Numbered from the stretch's first letter, positions 6,545 to 14,751 are shown. The stretch is DNA of 15,482 nt from Opitutia bacterium UBA4654 (GCA_002405555.1 DHMA01000172.1:1-15482), one strand, 5' to 3'. Notes: generated by a model from the letters alone, not told the origin. Made by a program: numbers and translations.

Positions 6545-7735
6545 ATGACGAAAATGATTAGCGAAAACTACAAAAAATGGCCGCATTTCGACGATGCCGA
6601 CATTGCGGCGGTATCCGAAGTGCTCGCAAGCGGAAAAATCAACCGCTGGACGGGCGACAAAAATCTGGCTTTCGAAAAGGCTCTTTGCGACTACACAGGC
6701 GCGAAGTTCGCAATCGCCGTAAGCAACGGCACGACCGCCCTTGAACTTGCTCTCGAAGGTTTTGGCGTCGGCGCGGGCGACGAGGTTATCGTTCCGTGCC
6801 GCACGTTCATGGCGTCGGCAAGTTCAATCGTCATGCGCGGCGCGACTCCGATTGTCGCCGACGTCGATTTGAATTCGCAGGACATCATGCCCTCCGAAAT
6901 CGAAAAGCTTATTACCCCGAAGACAAAGGCGGTAATCGCCGTCCACCTCATGGGCTTTCCCTGCGACATGGACGCAATCATGGACGTCGCCCGCAGGCAC
7001 AATCTTTTTGTTATCGAAGACTGCGCTCAGGCGCACGGCGCAAAGTACAAGGGGCGCAGTGTCGGCACAATCGGCGACGTCGGCGCGTGGTCGTTCTGTC
7101 AGGACAAAATCATAACCACGGGCGGCGAGGGCGGCGCGGTCACCACGAACAACGAGGCGGTTTGGCGCAAAATGTGGTCGTTCAAAGACCACGGGCGCGA
7201 CTACGATTTGGTTTTCCACGCCCAGCACCCCGCGGGCTTCCGCTGGTATCTTGAAACTTTCGGCACGAACATGCGCATGACCGAAATGCAGGCTGTTTTG
7301 GGCATTCGCGGCTTGGCGAATCTGCCCGAATGGAGCGCGAAGCGCGCGCGCAACGCCAAGATTCTCGCCGACGCCCTCGCGCCGCTCGACGCCGTTCGTT
7401 TGCAGAAAGTTCCCGCCGACTGTGTCCACGCGAACTACAAGTTTTATTTCTTCCTCGATTTCTCGAAGCTCAAAGAGGGCACGACGGTTCTTGACGTAAT
7501 CGACGCGATAAACGCCGAGGGCGTCCCCGCGATGAGCGGAACGTGCTGGAATGTTTCGAACGAGAACTGCTTCAAAAAAGCGGGGCTGTCGAAAGACGAA
7601 AAGCAGTTGCCGAACGCCGCCGTCTTGCGCGACACCGGCGTTATGACGCTTATCCACCCGACCCTCACGGAGGACGACATGGCGAAAGCGGCAGGCATAA
7701 TCCGCGCCGTTGTTTTGCGCTTCGCCCGCGCGTAA
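6545..7735 (+). CDS. DegT/DnrJ/EryC1/StrS family aminotransferase
   Basis: This 396-residue PLP-dependent enzyme belongs to the sugar aminotransferase family, which usually transfers an amino group from glutamate to a keto-sugar nucleotide for cell-surface polysaccharides. Seen motifs: NGTTALELAL (61-70), the PLP-ring aspartate D159 in IEDCAQAHGA, and the Schiff-base lysine K188 in SFCQDKIITTGGEGG; the C-terminal NYKFYFFLDF segment is also typical. Length is normal. I chose ATG 6545 because the catalytic domain starts directly after it (ENYKKWPHFDDADI). A start at 6386 would add 53 residues encoded by the T-rich leader, and ATG 6554 is also possible. No SD is evident. It stands alone, so the substrate cannot be told from neighbours. 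Confidence 0.88.
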   Translation: MTKMISENYKKWPHFDDADIAAVSEVLASGKINRWTGDKNLAFEKALCDYTGAKFAIAVSNGTTALELALEGFGVGAGDEVIVPCRTFMASASSIVMRGATPIVADVDLNSQDIMPSEIEKLITPKTKAVIAVHLMGFPCDMDAIMDVARRHNLFVIEDCAQAHGAKYKGRSVGTIGDVGAWSFCQDKIITTGGEGGAVTTNNEAVWRKMWSFKDHGRDYDLVFHAQHPAGFRWYLETFGTNMRMTEMQAVLGIRGLANLPEWSAKRARNAKILADALAPLDAVRLQKVPADCVHANYKFYFFLDFSKLKEGTTVLDVIDAINAEGVPAMSGTCWNVSNENCFKKAGLSKDEKQLPNAAVLRDTGVMTLIHPTLTEDDMAKAAGIIRAVVLRFARA

Positions 7736-7756
7736 AAATTTCCGTTTCGGAAAACG

Positions 7757-7791
7757 AAAACCGACCCCGAAATTCGGCGGCCGGTTTTTTT
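7757..7791 (+). terminator. Terminator between convergent genes
   Basis: AAAACCG (7757-7763) pairs with CGGTTTT (7782-7788), with an inner CCGA/TCGG pairing, followed by seven T (7785-7791). It terminates the aminotransferase transcript. Read on the minus strand the GGTTTTCGTTTT side may also end the U32 gene, whose stop codon is at 7790-7792. Confidence 0.7.
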
Positions 7792-9061
7792 ACGCTTTCT
7801 TTGATTTGTAAATTCTGTCGAGCCTGCGCAGGGGCGACGGAACTTTTATTCCGACATGTTCGCCCTTTTTTGCCGACGGCACGTTTTTGCCGTCTATTTG
7901 CATGCTCTCAACCGCGAATGCGGAGAATCCCGACTTGTCGCCCTCGGCGAAAATCTTGTCTCCCACGGCGAGCGGTTCGGCGTCTATTGAAATTTCGGCG
8001 ACCGAGATTTTCGGGAAGAATTTTACGACGTGCCCCACAATCGTCTTTTTTTTCGTCGCCTTGTTGCCGTCGGAAGTCCAGTCTCCTGCGGGTTTGCCCA
8101 TGAAAAATCCGTCCGAGAAGCCCCTGTTGAACACGGTCGAGACGCGTTCGAGCGCGGCGGATTTCTCCCGCGCGAAGCTTTCTTCGAAGCCGTCTTCGCC
8201 GCGGTTGTCGAAGTAGAAGTCGCGCAGTTTTCGGTATGCGGAGACCGTCTCGAAAACGTATTCGGGGTTTCTGTTGCGCCCCTCTATTTTCAGCGAGTCC
8301 GCGCCCGCCTCGAAGATTTTTTCGATAAACGGAATGGTGCAGAGGTCTTTGGGGCTCATGACGTATCCGTTGCCGACCACAAAGCCCTTTCCGTTTGCGT
8401 CCTCTATTTTGTATTCGCGGCGGCACGGCTGCATGCACTCGCCCCTGTTTGCGCTTTTGCCGCACGCGAAAGTAGACATAAAGCATCTTCCGCTTTGCGA
8501 CACGCACATTGCACCGTGCGCGAAAACCTCTATTTTTATGTCCGCGTTTCTCCCGAATCTGCGGCGCAGTCCGCCCCTGATTTTCGCGATGTCGCAAAGC
8601 GAGCACTCCCTTGCGAGCACGAACCTTTTGATTCCGAATTTTTCGAAATACATTGCCGCCGCCGCCGTGTTTGCGACGCTTGCCTGCGTCGAGAGGAACA
8701 CCTCCACGCCGCGCTTTTTTGCGGCTTCGAAAACCGCGAAGTCCCACGCTATGACGGCGTCTATGCCCGCGGCGGCGATTTTCCCAACGAGGGAATCGAG
8801 CTTTTTGAGTTCGGAGTCGTAGTAAATCGTGTTGAGTGTAATGTAGGTTTTTACGCCCGCGGCGCGGCAGATTTTTACGATTCTCTTCAAGTCCGCCGTT
8901 TCGAAGTTTTTTGCGCCCGCGCGCATGTTGAAGCCCTTTATGCCGAAGTATACGGCGTCCGCGCCCGCCTTTATCGCGGCGTCGAGGCACGCAAAATCGC
9001 CCGCGGGCGCCATGATTTCGGGGCGCGGGCGGCGGCTTGCGTTCTTTTTGCGTTCGGGCAT
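7790..9061 (-). CDS. U32 family protein, probable tRNA hydroxylase (TrhP-like)
   Basis: The 423-residue product belongs to the U32 'peptidase' family. Its layout matches TrhP (YegQ/YrrO type), which makes 5-hydroxyuridine at tRNA wobble position 34 with prephenate; true peptidase activity is doubtful in this group. Seen: the N-terminal barrel start PEIMAPAGDFACLDAAIKAGADAVYFG (PEIMAPAGD, then AGADAVYFG), ETFVS-type STQAS strand, and the signature HGAMCVSQSGRCFMST plus NRGECMQPCRREY. C186, C193, C209 and C213 are candidate Fe-S ligands. A C-terminal beta domain (about 335-415) fits TrhP. RlhA is longer, so less likely. ATG 9061 is preferred; a TTG at 9070 would start inside a terminator U-tract. 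No SD is seen. It lies downstream of the small basic protein gene. Confidence 0.82.
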   Translation of the reverse strand: MPERKKNASRRPRPEIMAPAGDFACLDAAIKAGADAVYFGIKGFNMRAGAKNFETADLKRIVKICRAAGVKTYITLNTIYYDSELKKLDSLVGKIAAAGIDAVIAWDFAVFEAAKKRGVEVFLSTQASVANTAAAAMYFEKFGIKRFVLARECSLCDIAKIRGGLRRRFGRNADIKIEVFAHGAMCVSQSGRCFMSTFACGKSANRGECMQPCRREYKIEDANGKGFVVGNGYVMSPKDLCTIPFIEKIFEAGADSLKIEGRNRNPEYVFETVSAYRKLRDFYFDNRGEDGFEESFAREKSAALERVSTVFNRGFSDGFFMGKPAGDWTSDGNKATKKKTIVGHVVKFFPKISVAEISIDAEPLAVGDKIFAEGDKSGFSAFAVESMQIDGKNVPSAKKGEHVGIKVPSPLRRLDRIYKSKKA

Positions 9062-9066
9062 ATCAA

Positions 9067-9101
9067 ACAAAAAACGCGCCGACGGAAAGTCGAGGGCGCG
9101 T
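9067..9101 (-). terminator. Terminator between small basic protein gene and U32 gene
   Basis: On the minus strand ACGCGCC (9101-9095) pairs with GGCGCGT (9080-9074), with an inner CGAC/GTCG pairing, followed by a run of six T. The T-run ends only a few bases before the U32 ATG at 9061. It should end the small basic protein transcript; U32 expression then needs readthrough or a very close promoter. Confidence 0.75.
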
Positions 9102-9126
9102 AATAGTCCGTACGGAAGCTTTGGGC

Positions 9127-9285
9127 TTATTCGGCGGGCTTTGTTTTGGGGAGACCCGTTACGCGGGTTACTTCCTTAATCTGGCCGCGTTTGCGGAGCA
9201 GGTCAATGCGTTCGAAGCGTTTGAGAACGCTGCGTTTTTTGGAAGATGCGGAGCCGCCGCTTTTGAAGCTGTTGTGTTGTGACAT
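9127..9285 (-). CDS. PVC-group small basic protein
   Basis: A 52-residue basic protein: it starts MSQHNSFKSGGSASSKKR and contains SVLKRFERIDLLRKRGQ and EVTRVTGLPKTKP. This is the pattern of the small basic protein family I know from Chlamydiae, Verrucomicrobia and Planctomycetes (recalled as TIGR04137). Its function is not established; the charge and size suggest binding to RNA or the ribosome. The start is firm: on the minus strand AGGAG precedes ATG (9285-9283) by about six bases. It is divergent from dnaE across a 177-base gap and is followed by a clear terminator. It is the best clue to the organism's phylum. Confidence 0.85.
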   Translation of the reverse strand: MSQHNSFKSGGSASSKKRSVLKRFERIDLLRKRGQIKEVTRVTGLPKTKPAE

Positions 9286-9462
9286 AAAATTCTCCTTTTT
9301 TAATCAATAAAGTTGTTGGATTAAAAGCTCCTCGGCGGAAAATGCAACTGTTTTTTTCGAAAAAATGCTTTCCCGACTTCCGCTTGGGCATTTTCGGCAA
9401 TGATTTTGTTGCAAAAAACGGCGCCCGATGTTTTCATTCAGGCGTATTTTTATCTCCGCAAA

Positions 9463-12400
9463 ATGGCAAATTTCGTACACCTCCACGTCCACACCGACTA
9501 CTCCGTTCTCGACGGCTGCGCAAAGCTTCCCGTCCTCGTAAACCGCGTGAAGGAACTCGGCATGCCCGCCGTCGCCATGACCGACCACGGCAACATGTGC
9601 GGCGCGATAGACTTCTATCAGGCGGCGAACAAGGCGGGCATAAAGCCCATCATCGGCATGGAGGCGTACTACATCAACGACCACACCCTAAACGACGACA
9701 TCAAGGAGCTGATGAAGTCCGTCCGCGACAAGGACAAGTCCGACGACATCGACGGCATCGAGAGCGACCCCTCTTTGCTGAATCCGCAGAACTACCCCAA
9801 GTACCAAATCCACCACAAGACGCTTCTTGCCCGCAACTACGAGGGCTTTCTGAACCTCGCAAAGCTCACCAGCGAATCGTACGAGCGCGGCTTCTACCGC
9901 AAGCCCAGAATAGACTTCGAAACGCTCGCGAAATACTCGAAGGGGATAATCGCCCTCAGCGGCTGCATCAACGGCGTGGCGTCGCAGTATCTGCTTTACT
10001 CCGACTACGAAAACGCCCGCCGCGTCACCGCGAACTTCGTCGATATTTTCGGCAGGGAGAACTACTACATCGAATTGCAGAACCACTTTCTGCCCGCCGA
10101 CAAAAAGGTAATCCCGGGTCTTGTGAAGCTCGCGCGCGAGTTCGGCTTGAAGATGGTTGCCACAAACGACAGCCACTACGTCTACAAAAAGGACGCCGAC
10201 GCGCACGACGCAATGCTGTGCATAAACACGGGCTCGCTCGTGTCGGACGCCGACCGCATGCGCTACCCCAACAACGAGTTCTACATCAAGACCCGCGAGG
10301 AGATGGAGGCAATCTTCCCCGAACTCCACGAGGCTCTCGACAACACCGTAGAGCTTGCCGAGGGCGTCGATATTAAAATCCCGATGGGCGAGAACCACTA
10401 TCCCAAGTACGAGCAGCCCGTCGATATTGTCTACGACCGCGACGAAACCAACTTCAACCGCATTCTCGACCTCTACGTTGTAAAGAAAAACGAGGTTCTG
10501 AGGCAGAACGGCAAGCCCGACGATTTCTCGCTTTCGCCCGAACGCAGGAAGGAGCTGATGAAAAACGGCCTCCTGCTTTTCGACCTCTCCAAAAAGGGCA
10601 TGATGAAACGCTACGGCGTAGACTACGACCACCCCGAAGCCTACGTTCCCAAGCCCAACGAGCGTCCCGACCGCGCCCAGTTCCTGCGCGACAAGCTCGA
10701 CTACGAGCTTTCGATTATCGTCGGCGCGGGCTTTGTAGACTACTTCCTAATCGTGTACGACTTCATCAACTGGGCGCGAAGCCACGGCATTCCCGTAGGC
10801 CCCGGGCGCGGCAGCGGCGCGGGCTGCATGATTGCGTACCTCATAAAAATCACCGACATCGAGCCTATCCGCTTCAACCTGCTTTTCGAGCGCATGCTTT
10901 CGCTCGAACGCGTGTCGCCGCCCGACTTCGACGTAGACTTCTGCGAACGCCGCCGCGGCGACGTCATCGAGTACGTCCGCCACAAGTACGGCGTGGACAG
11001 GGTGTCGAACATCGTGACCTACGGCAAGCTCGGCGCAAAGGCCGTCGTGCGCGACTTGGCGCGAGTCAACGGCATTCCCTTCGACCGCGCAAACGCCATC
11101 GCGAAAATGGTTCCCGACGAGCTGAAAATGACGCTCAAAAAAGCTCTGGAAATGTCGGCGGAACTCCGCAACGAAGTCGAGCACGACCCCGAAGTGCGCC
11201 ACATCTTCGAGCAGGGCGAAGTCTTGGAGGGCATGATTCGCCAGCTCGGAAAACACGCCTGCGGCATCATCATCGGCGACCAGAAGCTCGACAACGTGGT
11301 GCCCATGATGACGCAGGAAAAAACGCTCACTACGCAGTTCGCAAAAACCCCCGTAGAAGAGCTGGGGCTGCTCAAAGCCGACTTCCTCGGACTCAAAACC
11401 CTCACTGTAATCTCCGACGCCCAGGACAACGTGCGCCGCACGCGCCACAACAATTTCGACATCGAGGAAATCATACTCGAAGACCCCGCCACATACAAAC
11501 TGCTCAACAGCGGCATTACCGTCGGCGTCTTCCAGCTTGAAAGCGAGGGCATGCAGAACCTCTGCCGCAGAATCGGGCTTAGCGTGTTCGAGGAAATCAT
11601 CGCGCTCATCGCGCTCTACCGCCCCGGCCCGATGCAGTTTATCGACCAGTTCATAGAGGCCAAAAAAGACCCGTCAAAAATGCACGTTCCGCACCCGCTC
11701 CTCAAAGACTTAGTGCAGGAAACCTACGGGGTGCTCGTCTATCAGGAACAGGTCATGATGGCGGCGCGAATCATCGCGGGCTACACGCTTGGCGAAGCTG
11801 ACATTCTCCGCCGCGCCATGGGCAAAAAGAAGCCCGAAGTCATGGCGCAGCAAAAGGCGATTTTCATTTCAAAGGCGGAAAAATTCAACAACATGCCCGC
11901 AAAGGAGGCGGAGGACATCTTCGCCGTTCTCGAAAAATTCGCGCAGTACGGCTTCAACAAATCGCACTCCGCGGCGTACGCAATGCTCAGCTACCGCACG
12001 GCGTACTTGAAGGCGAACTACCCCGTGGAATTCATGGCGGCCCTGCTTTCGAGCGAACTCGGCAACATGGACAAGGTGTCGAAATTCATAGAGTCGGCGG
12101 AGGCCATAAACATCAGGGTTCTCGGGCCCGACATCAACATTTCGCGCGAAAACTTCACGCCTATTATCGACCCGAACTGGAAGCCCGACCTCGACGGGCA
12201 GATGTTCGAAAAATCGGCGGGCTCAATCCGCTTCGGACTCGCCGCAATCAAGGGAATCGGCGGCGTCGCGGCGGAGGCGATTGTGAGGGAGCGCGACGCA
12301 AACGGACCTTTCAAGGACGTCTTCGACTTCGTCTCGCGCATAGGCACAAAATCGCTCAACAAGCGCGTGTTCGAAAACCTCATAAAGACGGGCGCGTTCG

Positions 12401-13305
12401 ACTCTTTCGAAATCGACCGCGGACACCTGCTCAACTCGGTAGAGGCAATCATGATGCAGTCGGCGGAGGCTGAGGAGGACGCAAAAACGGGACAGACAAA
12501 CCTCTTCGACATGCTCGATATGGGCGGCGGAAAATCGATGTCCGACAACGTGATAGACACCTCGAAACCGCCCATGCCGCTCGCCGAAAAACTCTTCGCC
12601 GAAAAGGAGCTTCTTAGCTTCTATGTTTCGGGACACCCCATGAACGAGTACGCGGGCTTCGACGACGCCCTCGACGAAATTCCCGCGCCCGACGCCGTCA
12701 AACGCATCAAACGCCTGCCGTTCCGCGCGTGCGGCGTGGTGTCGAACGTCGTGAAAAAGCTCACAAAAAAGGACAACAAACCGTGGTGCTACTTCACGCT
12801 GTCGGGCAGGGACAACTCGAAAGTCTGGCAGATTAACCTCTTCCCCGACGCGTTCTCCGAATATTTCTCGCGCGTGCGCGACGGCGACTGCGTTTGCGTC
12901 ATCGGCGAATGCCAAAGCAAGGACGGCTCGGAACTGCGCTTCAACGGCGAAACCGTCATCTCGATGCCCTCCGCAATCTCGGCGTATTGCGAAAATATCG
13001 AATGGCTGCTCGACCCCGACTCGCGCGCAGAACGCTTCGTGAAAATCCTCGCGCACGGCGTCTACGAAGACGCAAAGGGCGACGCAATCGAACACAAAAT
13101 TAAAATCAGGGTGGGCGACGCCGACTACGTCGAAATGAGCTCCGAACGCATAATGCGCACGGCGTTCTGCCCGCCGCTGTTCAAGACGCTCGCCGCAGAA
13201 CCGTCGGTCGTGAAAAAGCATTTTTCCGCAAAACCAGTGCCCGTCAGGGAACGCAAATGGGGCGGCGGCTTCAAAAACGGCCAACGCGGAGGCTTCCGCA
13301 ACTAA
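9463..13305 (+). CDS. dnaE: DNA polymerase III alpha subunit (DnaE)
   Basis: This is the replicative polymerase catalytic subunit, 1280 residues from ATG 9463. It starts MANFVHLHVHTDYSVLDG, the usual PHP-domain start; a start at 9400 would add 21 atypical residues. PHP metal-site residues look intact (H8, H10, H42 in TDHGNM, E67 in GMEAYY, ATNDSHY). The polymerase core has GPGRGSGAG (446-454) and the catalytic aspartates D488 and D490 in PDFDVDF. Then come HACGIIIGD, KADFLGLKTL, RPGPMQF, a tandem HhH region (near 920-945, AAIKGIGG) and an OB fold (about 1085-1165). It is longer than E. coli DnaE (1160), partly through an insert near 75-115 and a Gly/Arg-rich tail. No SD is seen. The type is DnaE1, not PolC. 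Confidence 0.97.
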   Translation: MANFVHLHVHTDYSVLDGCAKLPVLVNRVKELGMPAVAMTDHGNMCGAIDFYQAANKAGIKPIIGMEAYYINDHTLNDDIKELMKSVRDKDKSDDIDGIESDPSLLNPQNYPKYQIHHKTLLARNYEGFLNLAKLTSESYERGFYRKPRIDFETLAKYSKGIIALSGCINGVASQYLLYSDYENARRVTANFVDIFGRENYYIELQNHFLPADKKVIPGLVKLAREFGLKMVATNDSHYVYKKDADAHDAMLCINTGSLVSDADRMRYPNNEFYIKTREEMEAIFPELHEALDNTVELAEGVDIKIPMGENHYPKYEQPVDIVYDRDETNFNRILDLYVVKKNEVLRQNGKPDDFSLSPERRKELMKNGLLLFDLSKKGMMKRYGVDYDHPEAYVPKPNERPDRAQFLRDKLDYELSIIVGAGFVDYFLIVYDFINWARSHGIPVGPGRGSGAGCMIAYLIKITDIEPIRFNLLFERMLSLERVSPPDFDVDFCERRRGDVIEYVRHKYGVDRVSNIVTYGKLGAKAVVRDLARVNGIPFDRANAIAKMVPDELKMTLKKALEMSAELRNEVEHDPEVRHIFEQGEVLEGMIRQLGKHACGIIIGDQKLDNVVPMMTQEKTLTTQFAKTPVEELGLLKADFLGLKTLTVISDAQDNVRRTRHNNFDIEEIILEDPATYKLLNSGITVGVFQLESEGMQNLCRRIGLSVFEEIIALIALYRPGPMQFIDQFIEAKKDPSKMHVPHPLLKDLVQETYGVLVYQEQVMMAARIIAGYTLGEADILRRAMGKKKPEVMAQQKAIFISKAEKFNNMPAKEAEDIFAVLEKFAQYGFNKSHSAAYAMLSYRTAYLKANYPVEFMAALLSSELGNMDKVSKFIESAEAINIRVLGPDINISRENFTPIIDPNWKPDLDGQMFEKSAGSIRFGLAAIKGIGGVAAEAIVRERDANGPFKDVFDFVSRIGTKSLNKRVFENLIKTGAFDSFEIDRGHLLNSVEAIMMQSAEAEEDAKTGQTNLFDMLDMGGGKSMSDNVIDTSKPPMPLAEKLFAEKELLSFYVSGHPMNEYAGFDDALDEIPAPDAVKRIKRLPFRACGVVSNVVKKLTKKDNKPWCYFTLSGRDNSKVWQINLFPDAFSEYFSRVRDGDCVCVIGECQSKDGSELRFNGETVISMPSAISAYCENIEWLLDPDSRAERFVKILAHGVYEDAKGDAIEHKIKIRVGDADYVEMSSERIMRTAFCPPLFKTLAAEPSVVKKHFSAKPVPVRERKWGGGFKNGQRGGFRN

Positions 13306-13594
13306 CGCGGACTTCCGACGCGGAATTTTCCCAGACGCCCGCGCAAGTTTTCCGCTTCGCGCGGGCGTCGTCGCCGCAAAGTCGCGTCGGAAAATTTATA
13401 CCGATATGGAAAAATAATACCGAACACTTCGAACGAAAAAACGCGCAGCGCAATACCGCCGACCCCAACACGTGCGGAATTTCCGCCGATTACCGCGCGT
13501 TCGACGAAAATGCAAACGCGCCAACTTTTCTTCGGAGGAACTTTCCACGCGCGAATACGCTCCGCGCGTTTGCGAAACACAGAGCCGATACGGA
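13306..13594. other. Convergent intergenic region with nested hairpins
   Basis: Between the converging dnaE and tpx genes I see no gene. TTCCGACGCG (13313-13322) pairs with CGCGTCGGAA (13383-13392), and inside it GACGCCCGCGC (13334-13344) pairs perfectly with GCGCGGGCGTC (13359-13369). A further ACGCGCG/CGCGCGT hairpin lies at 13547-13569. None is followed by a real T-run, so they are not standard terminators, though the position suits 3'-end structures for both transcripts. Confidence 0.55.
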
Positions 13595-14101
13595 TTAGGC
13601 TTTTGCAAGAGCCGCCATCGCGGCATCGTAGTCAGGCTCTTTCGTGATTTCGGGCGAAAGCGCGGCATACTCGATTTTCCCGTCGGGCGAAATTACAATA
13701 ACCGCGCGGGCAAAAAGTCCCTCCAAAACGCCGTCTGTAATGATTACCCCGTAGTCTGCGCCGAAAGTCGAGCCAATGCGGCAGTCGGAAAGGGGAATGA
13801 CGTTGGCAAGATTTTCCGTCGTGCAAAAACGCTTCTGCGCAAACGGGAGGTCTTTCGAAATGCAGAGAACGAGAACGTCTTTGATTTCGGACGCCATTTT
13901 GTTGAATTTCCGCACCGACATCGCGCAAACGGAGGTGTCGAGACTCGGAAATATGTTCAGGAGCAGACGCTTGCCCGCCACACTTCCGAGCGTGAAGTTG
14001 CTGAGGTCGGACTTGACCATTTTGAAGTCGGGGGCATTCGCGCCGACCTCCGCAAAATTCCCGCCGAGCTTGACGGGACTACCATTGAATTTTGTGTTCA
14101 T
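13595..14101 (-). CDS. tpx: Thiol peroxidase Tpx
   Basis: Tpx is an atypical 2-Cys peroxiredoxin that reduces lipid and other hydroperoxides using thioredoxin. The 168-residue product matches across its length: MNTKFNGSPVKLGGNF start, NIFPSLDTSVCAMSVRKFN with peroxidatic C59, DLPFAQKRFC with resolving C93, and the EPDYDAAMAAL end. Spacing of the two cysteines equals that of E. coli Tpx (C61, C95). I chose ATG at 14101-14099 because it gives the normal family start; the frame stays open another 64 codons upstream, but those residues have no family support. No SD is seen. It is divergent from the accessory island to its right and convergent with dnaE. Confidence 0.95.
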   Translation of the reverse strand: MNTKFNGSPVKLGGNFAEVGANAPDFKMVKSDLSNFTLGSVAGKRLLLNIFPSLDTSVCAMSVRKFNKMASEIKDVLVLCISKDLPFAQKRFCTTENLANVIPLSDCRIGSTFGADYGVIITDGVLEGLFARAVIVISPDGKIEYAALSPEITKEPDYDAAMAALAKA

Positions 14102-14183
14102 AACATCAAATAAGCGCGGCATAATCGCCGCCACAAAAACTATCGTCCTAAGCCGCCCGCACTTAACCCCGCGTGTGCGGAAG

Positions 14184-14373
14184 ATGATTGATTCGATTCC
14201 CGACGAGGAGGAGTCGTTGAAGTTGGAGGCTATCGGCGATGCGGACATAGAGCAGCTTTCCGACGCGCACTTGGAATATGCGGCGGAGCGCATAGAATCG
14301 GGCGTTTACGGGCAGTTTGTTCAACCGTCGGAAAAGTTGAGGCGGCGGGTGGCGGCGCGACTTTTTTTTGAAA
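14184..14373 (+). pseudogene. Possible remnant of an unrecognised gene
   Basis: From ATG 14184 the frame reads MIDSIPDEEESLKLEAI, then an acidic/helical segment (DIEQLSDAHLEYAAERIESG) and a basic LRRRVAARLFFEKM. The composition and codon use look protein-like for about 65 codons. The frame then continues through the putative toxin promoter and into the toxin gene in a different phase, stopping at 14543, with no sensible protein character. This suggests a gene cut off when the toxin-antitoxin module arrived, or a small gene that lost its stop. I do not recognise a family. GGAAG lies directly against the ATG, too close for a normal SD. Confidence 0.35.
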
Positions 14374-14393
14374 AAATGGTCTTGCCTTTATAC
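14368..14393 (+). promoter_or_regulatory. Candidate promoter of the higBA operon
   Basis: An AT-rich block upstream of the toxin gene has TTGAAA at 14368-14373 and TTTATAC at 14387-14393. TTATAC at 14388-14393 as -10 fits TTTTTG (14365-14370) as a poor -35 with 17-base spacing; TTGAAA would be only 14 bases away. The position between the remnant and the toxin, next to a palindrome, suits an autoregulated promoter, but the hexamers are weak. Confidence 0.35.
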
Positions 14394-14405
14394 GCCGTTG
14401 GCGTA
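14391..14405. promoter_or_regulatory. Palindromic operator candidate upstream of higB
   Basis: TACGCC-GTT-GGCGTA is a perfect inverted repeat with 6-bp arms and a 3-bp centre, ending ten bases before the toxin ATG and overlapping the candidate -10. XRE-type antitoxins commonly bind such palindromes to repress their own operon. The palindrome is seen; its role as the HigA operator is inferred. Confidence 0.5.
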
Positions 14406-14415
14406 GTGTGCTTAT

Positions 14416-14751
14416 ATGAAATTTCAGAAAACGGCGGCATATGTATCGGCGTGCAAGAAAGCCAGAATTTCCGCGCAAGACGAAAATCGATTGTTAGACG
14501 AGCTTGCAAAGAATCCGACGAAAGGAGATGTAATTCCCAATAGTGGAGGATTTCGCAAGATTCGAATGGCAATCAACGGACGCGGCAAACGAGGCGGCGC
14601 GCGCGTGATTTATATGTATGTTATAACGACGACCGAAAATGGCGATGACATCGTATACTTGGTTATGATATATGCCAAGAACGAAAAGACAAATTTAACG
14701 GCAGATGAACTCAAAATATTAAGAGCCTTAGCAAAGGAGATAAATCAATGA
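14416..14751 (+). CDS. higB: HigB2/RelE-type mRNA interferase toxin
   Basis: The 111-residue product is a RelE-superfamily toxin of the HigB2 group (COG4737), which cuts mRNA on the ribosome when not bound by its antitoxin. The signature stretch is clear: KGDVIPNSGGFRKIRMAI (36-53), GRGKRGGARVIYMYV (55-69), and the C-terminal IYAKNEKTNLTADELKILRAL (IYAKNEKTNLT, 85-95). Length is normal. No strong SD precedes ATG 14416; a palindrome lies just upstream. Toxin comes first and the antitoxin start overlaps its stop (ATGA at 14748-14751), the usual HigBA order. Composition is slightly more AT-rich than the neighbouring housekeeping genes, consistent with horizontal acquisition. Confidence 0.88.
   Translation: MKFQKTAAYVSACKKARISAQDENRLLDELAKNPTKGDVIPNSGGFRKIRMAINGRGKRGGARVIYMYVITTTENGDDIVYLVMIYAKNEKTNLTADELKILRALAKEINQ

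Noticed and set aside
8030..9103. 357-codon plus-strand frame opposite the U32 gene
   Set aside because: It is an antisense shadow; the minus-strand frame has the U32 signature and conserved cysteines.
14102..14293. 64-codon N-terminal extension of Tpx
   Set aside because: Tpx homologues begin at the MNTKFNG position, and the extra residues show no signal peptide or conserved pattern.
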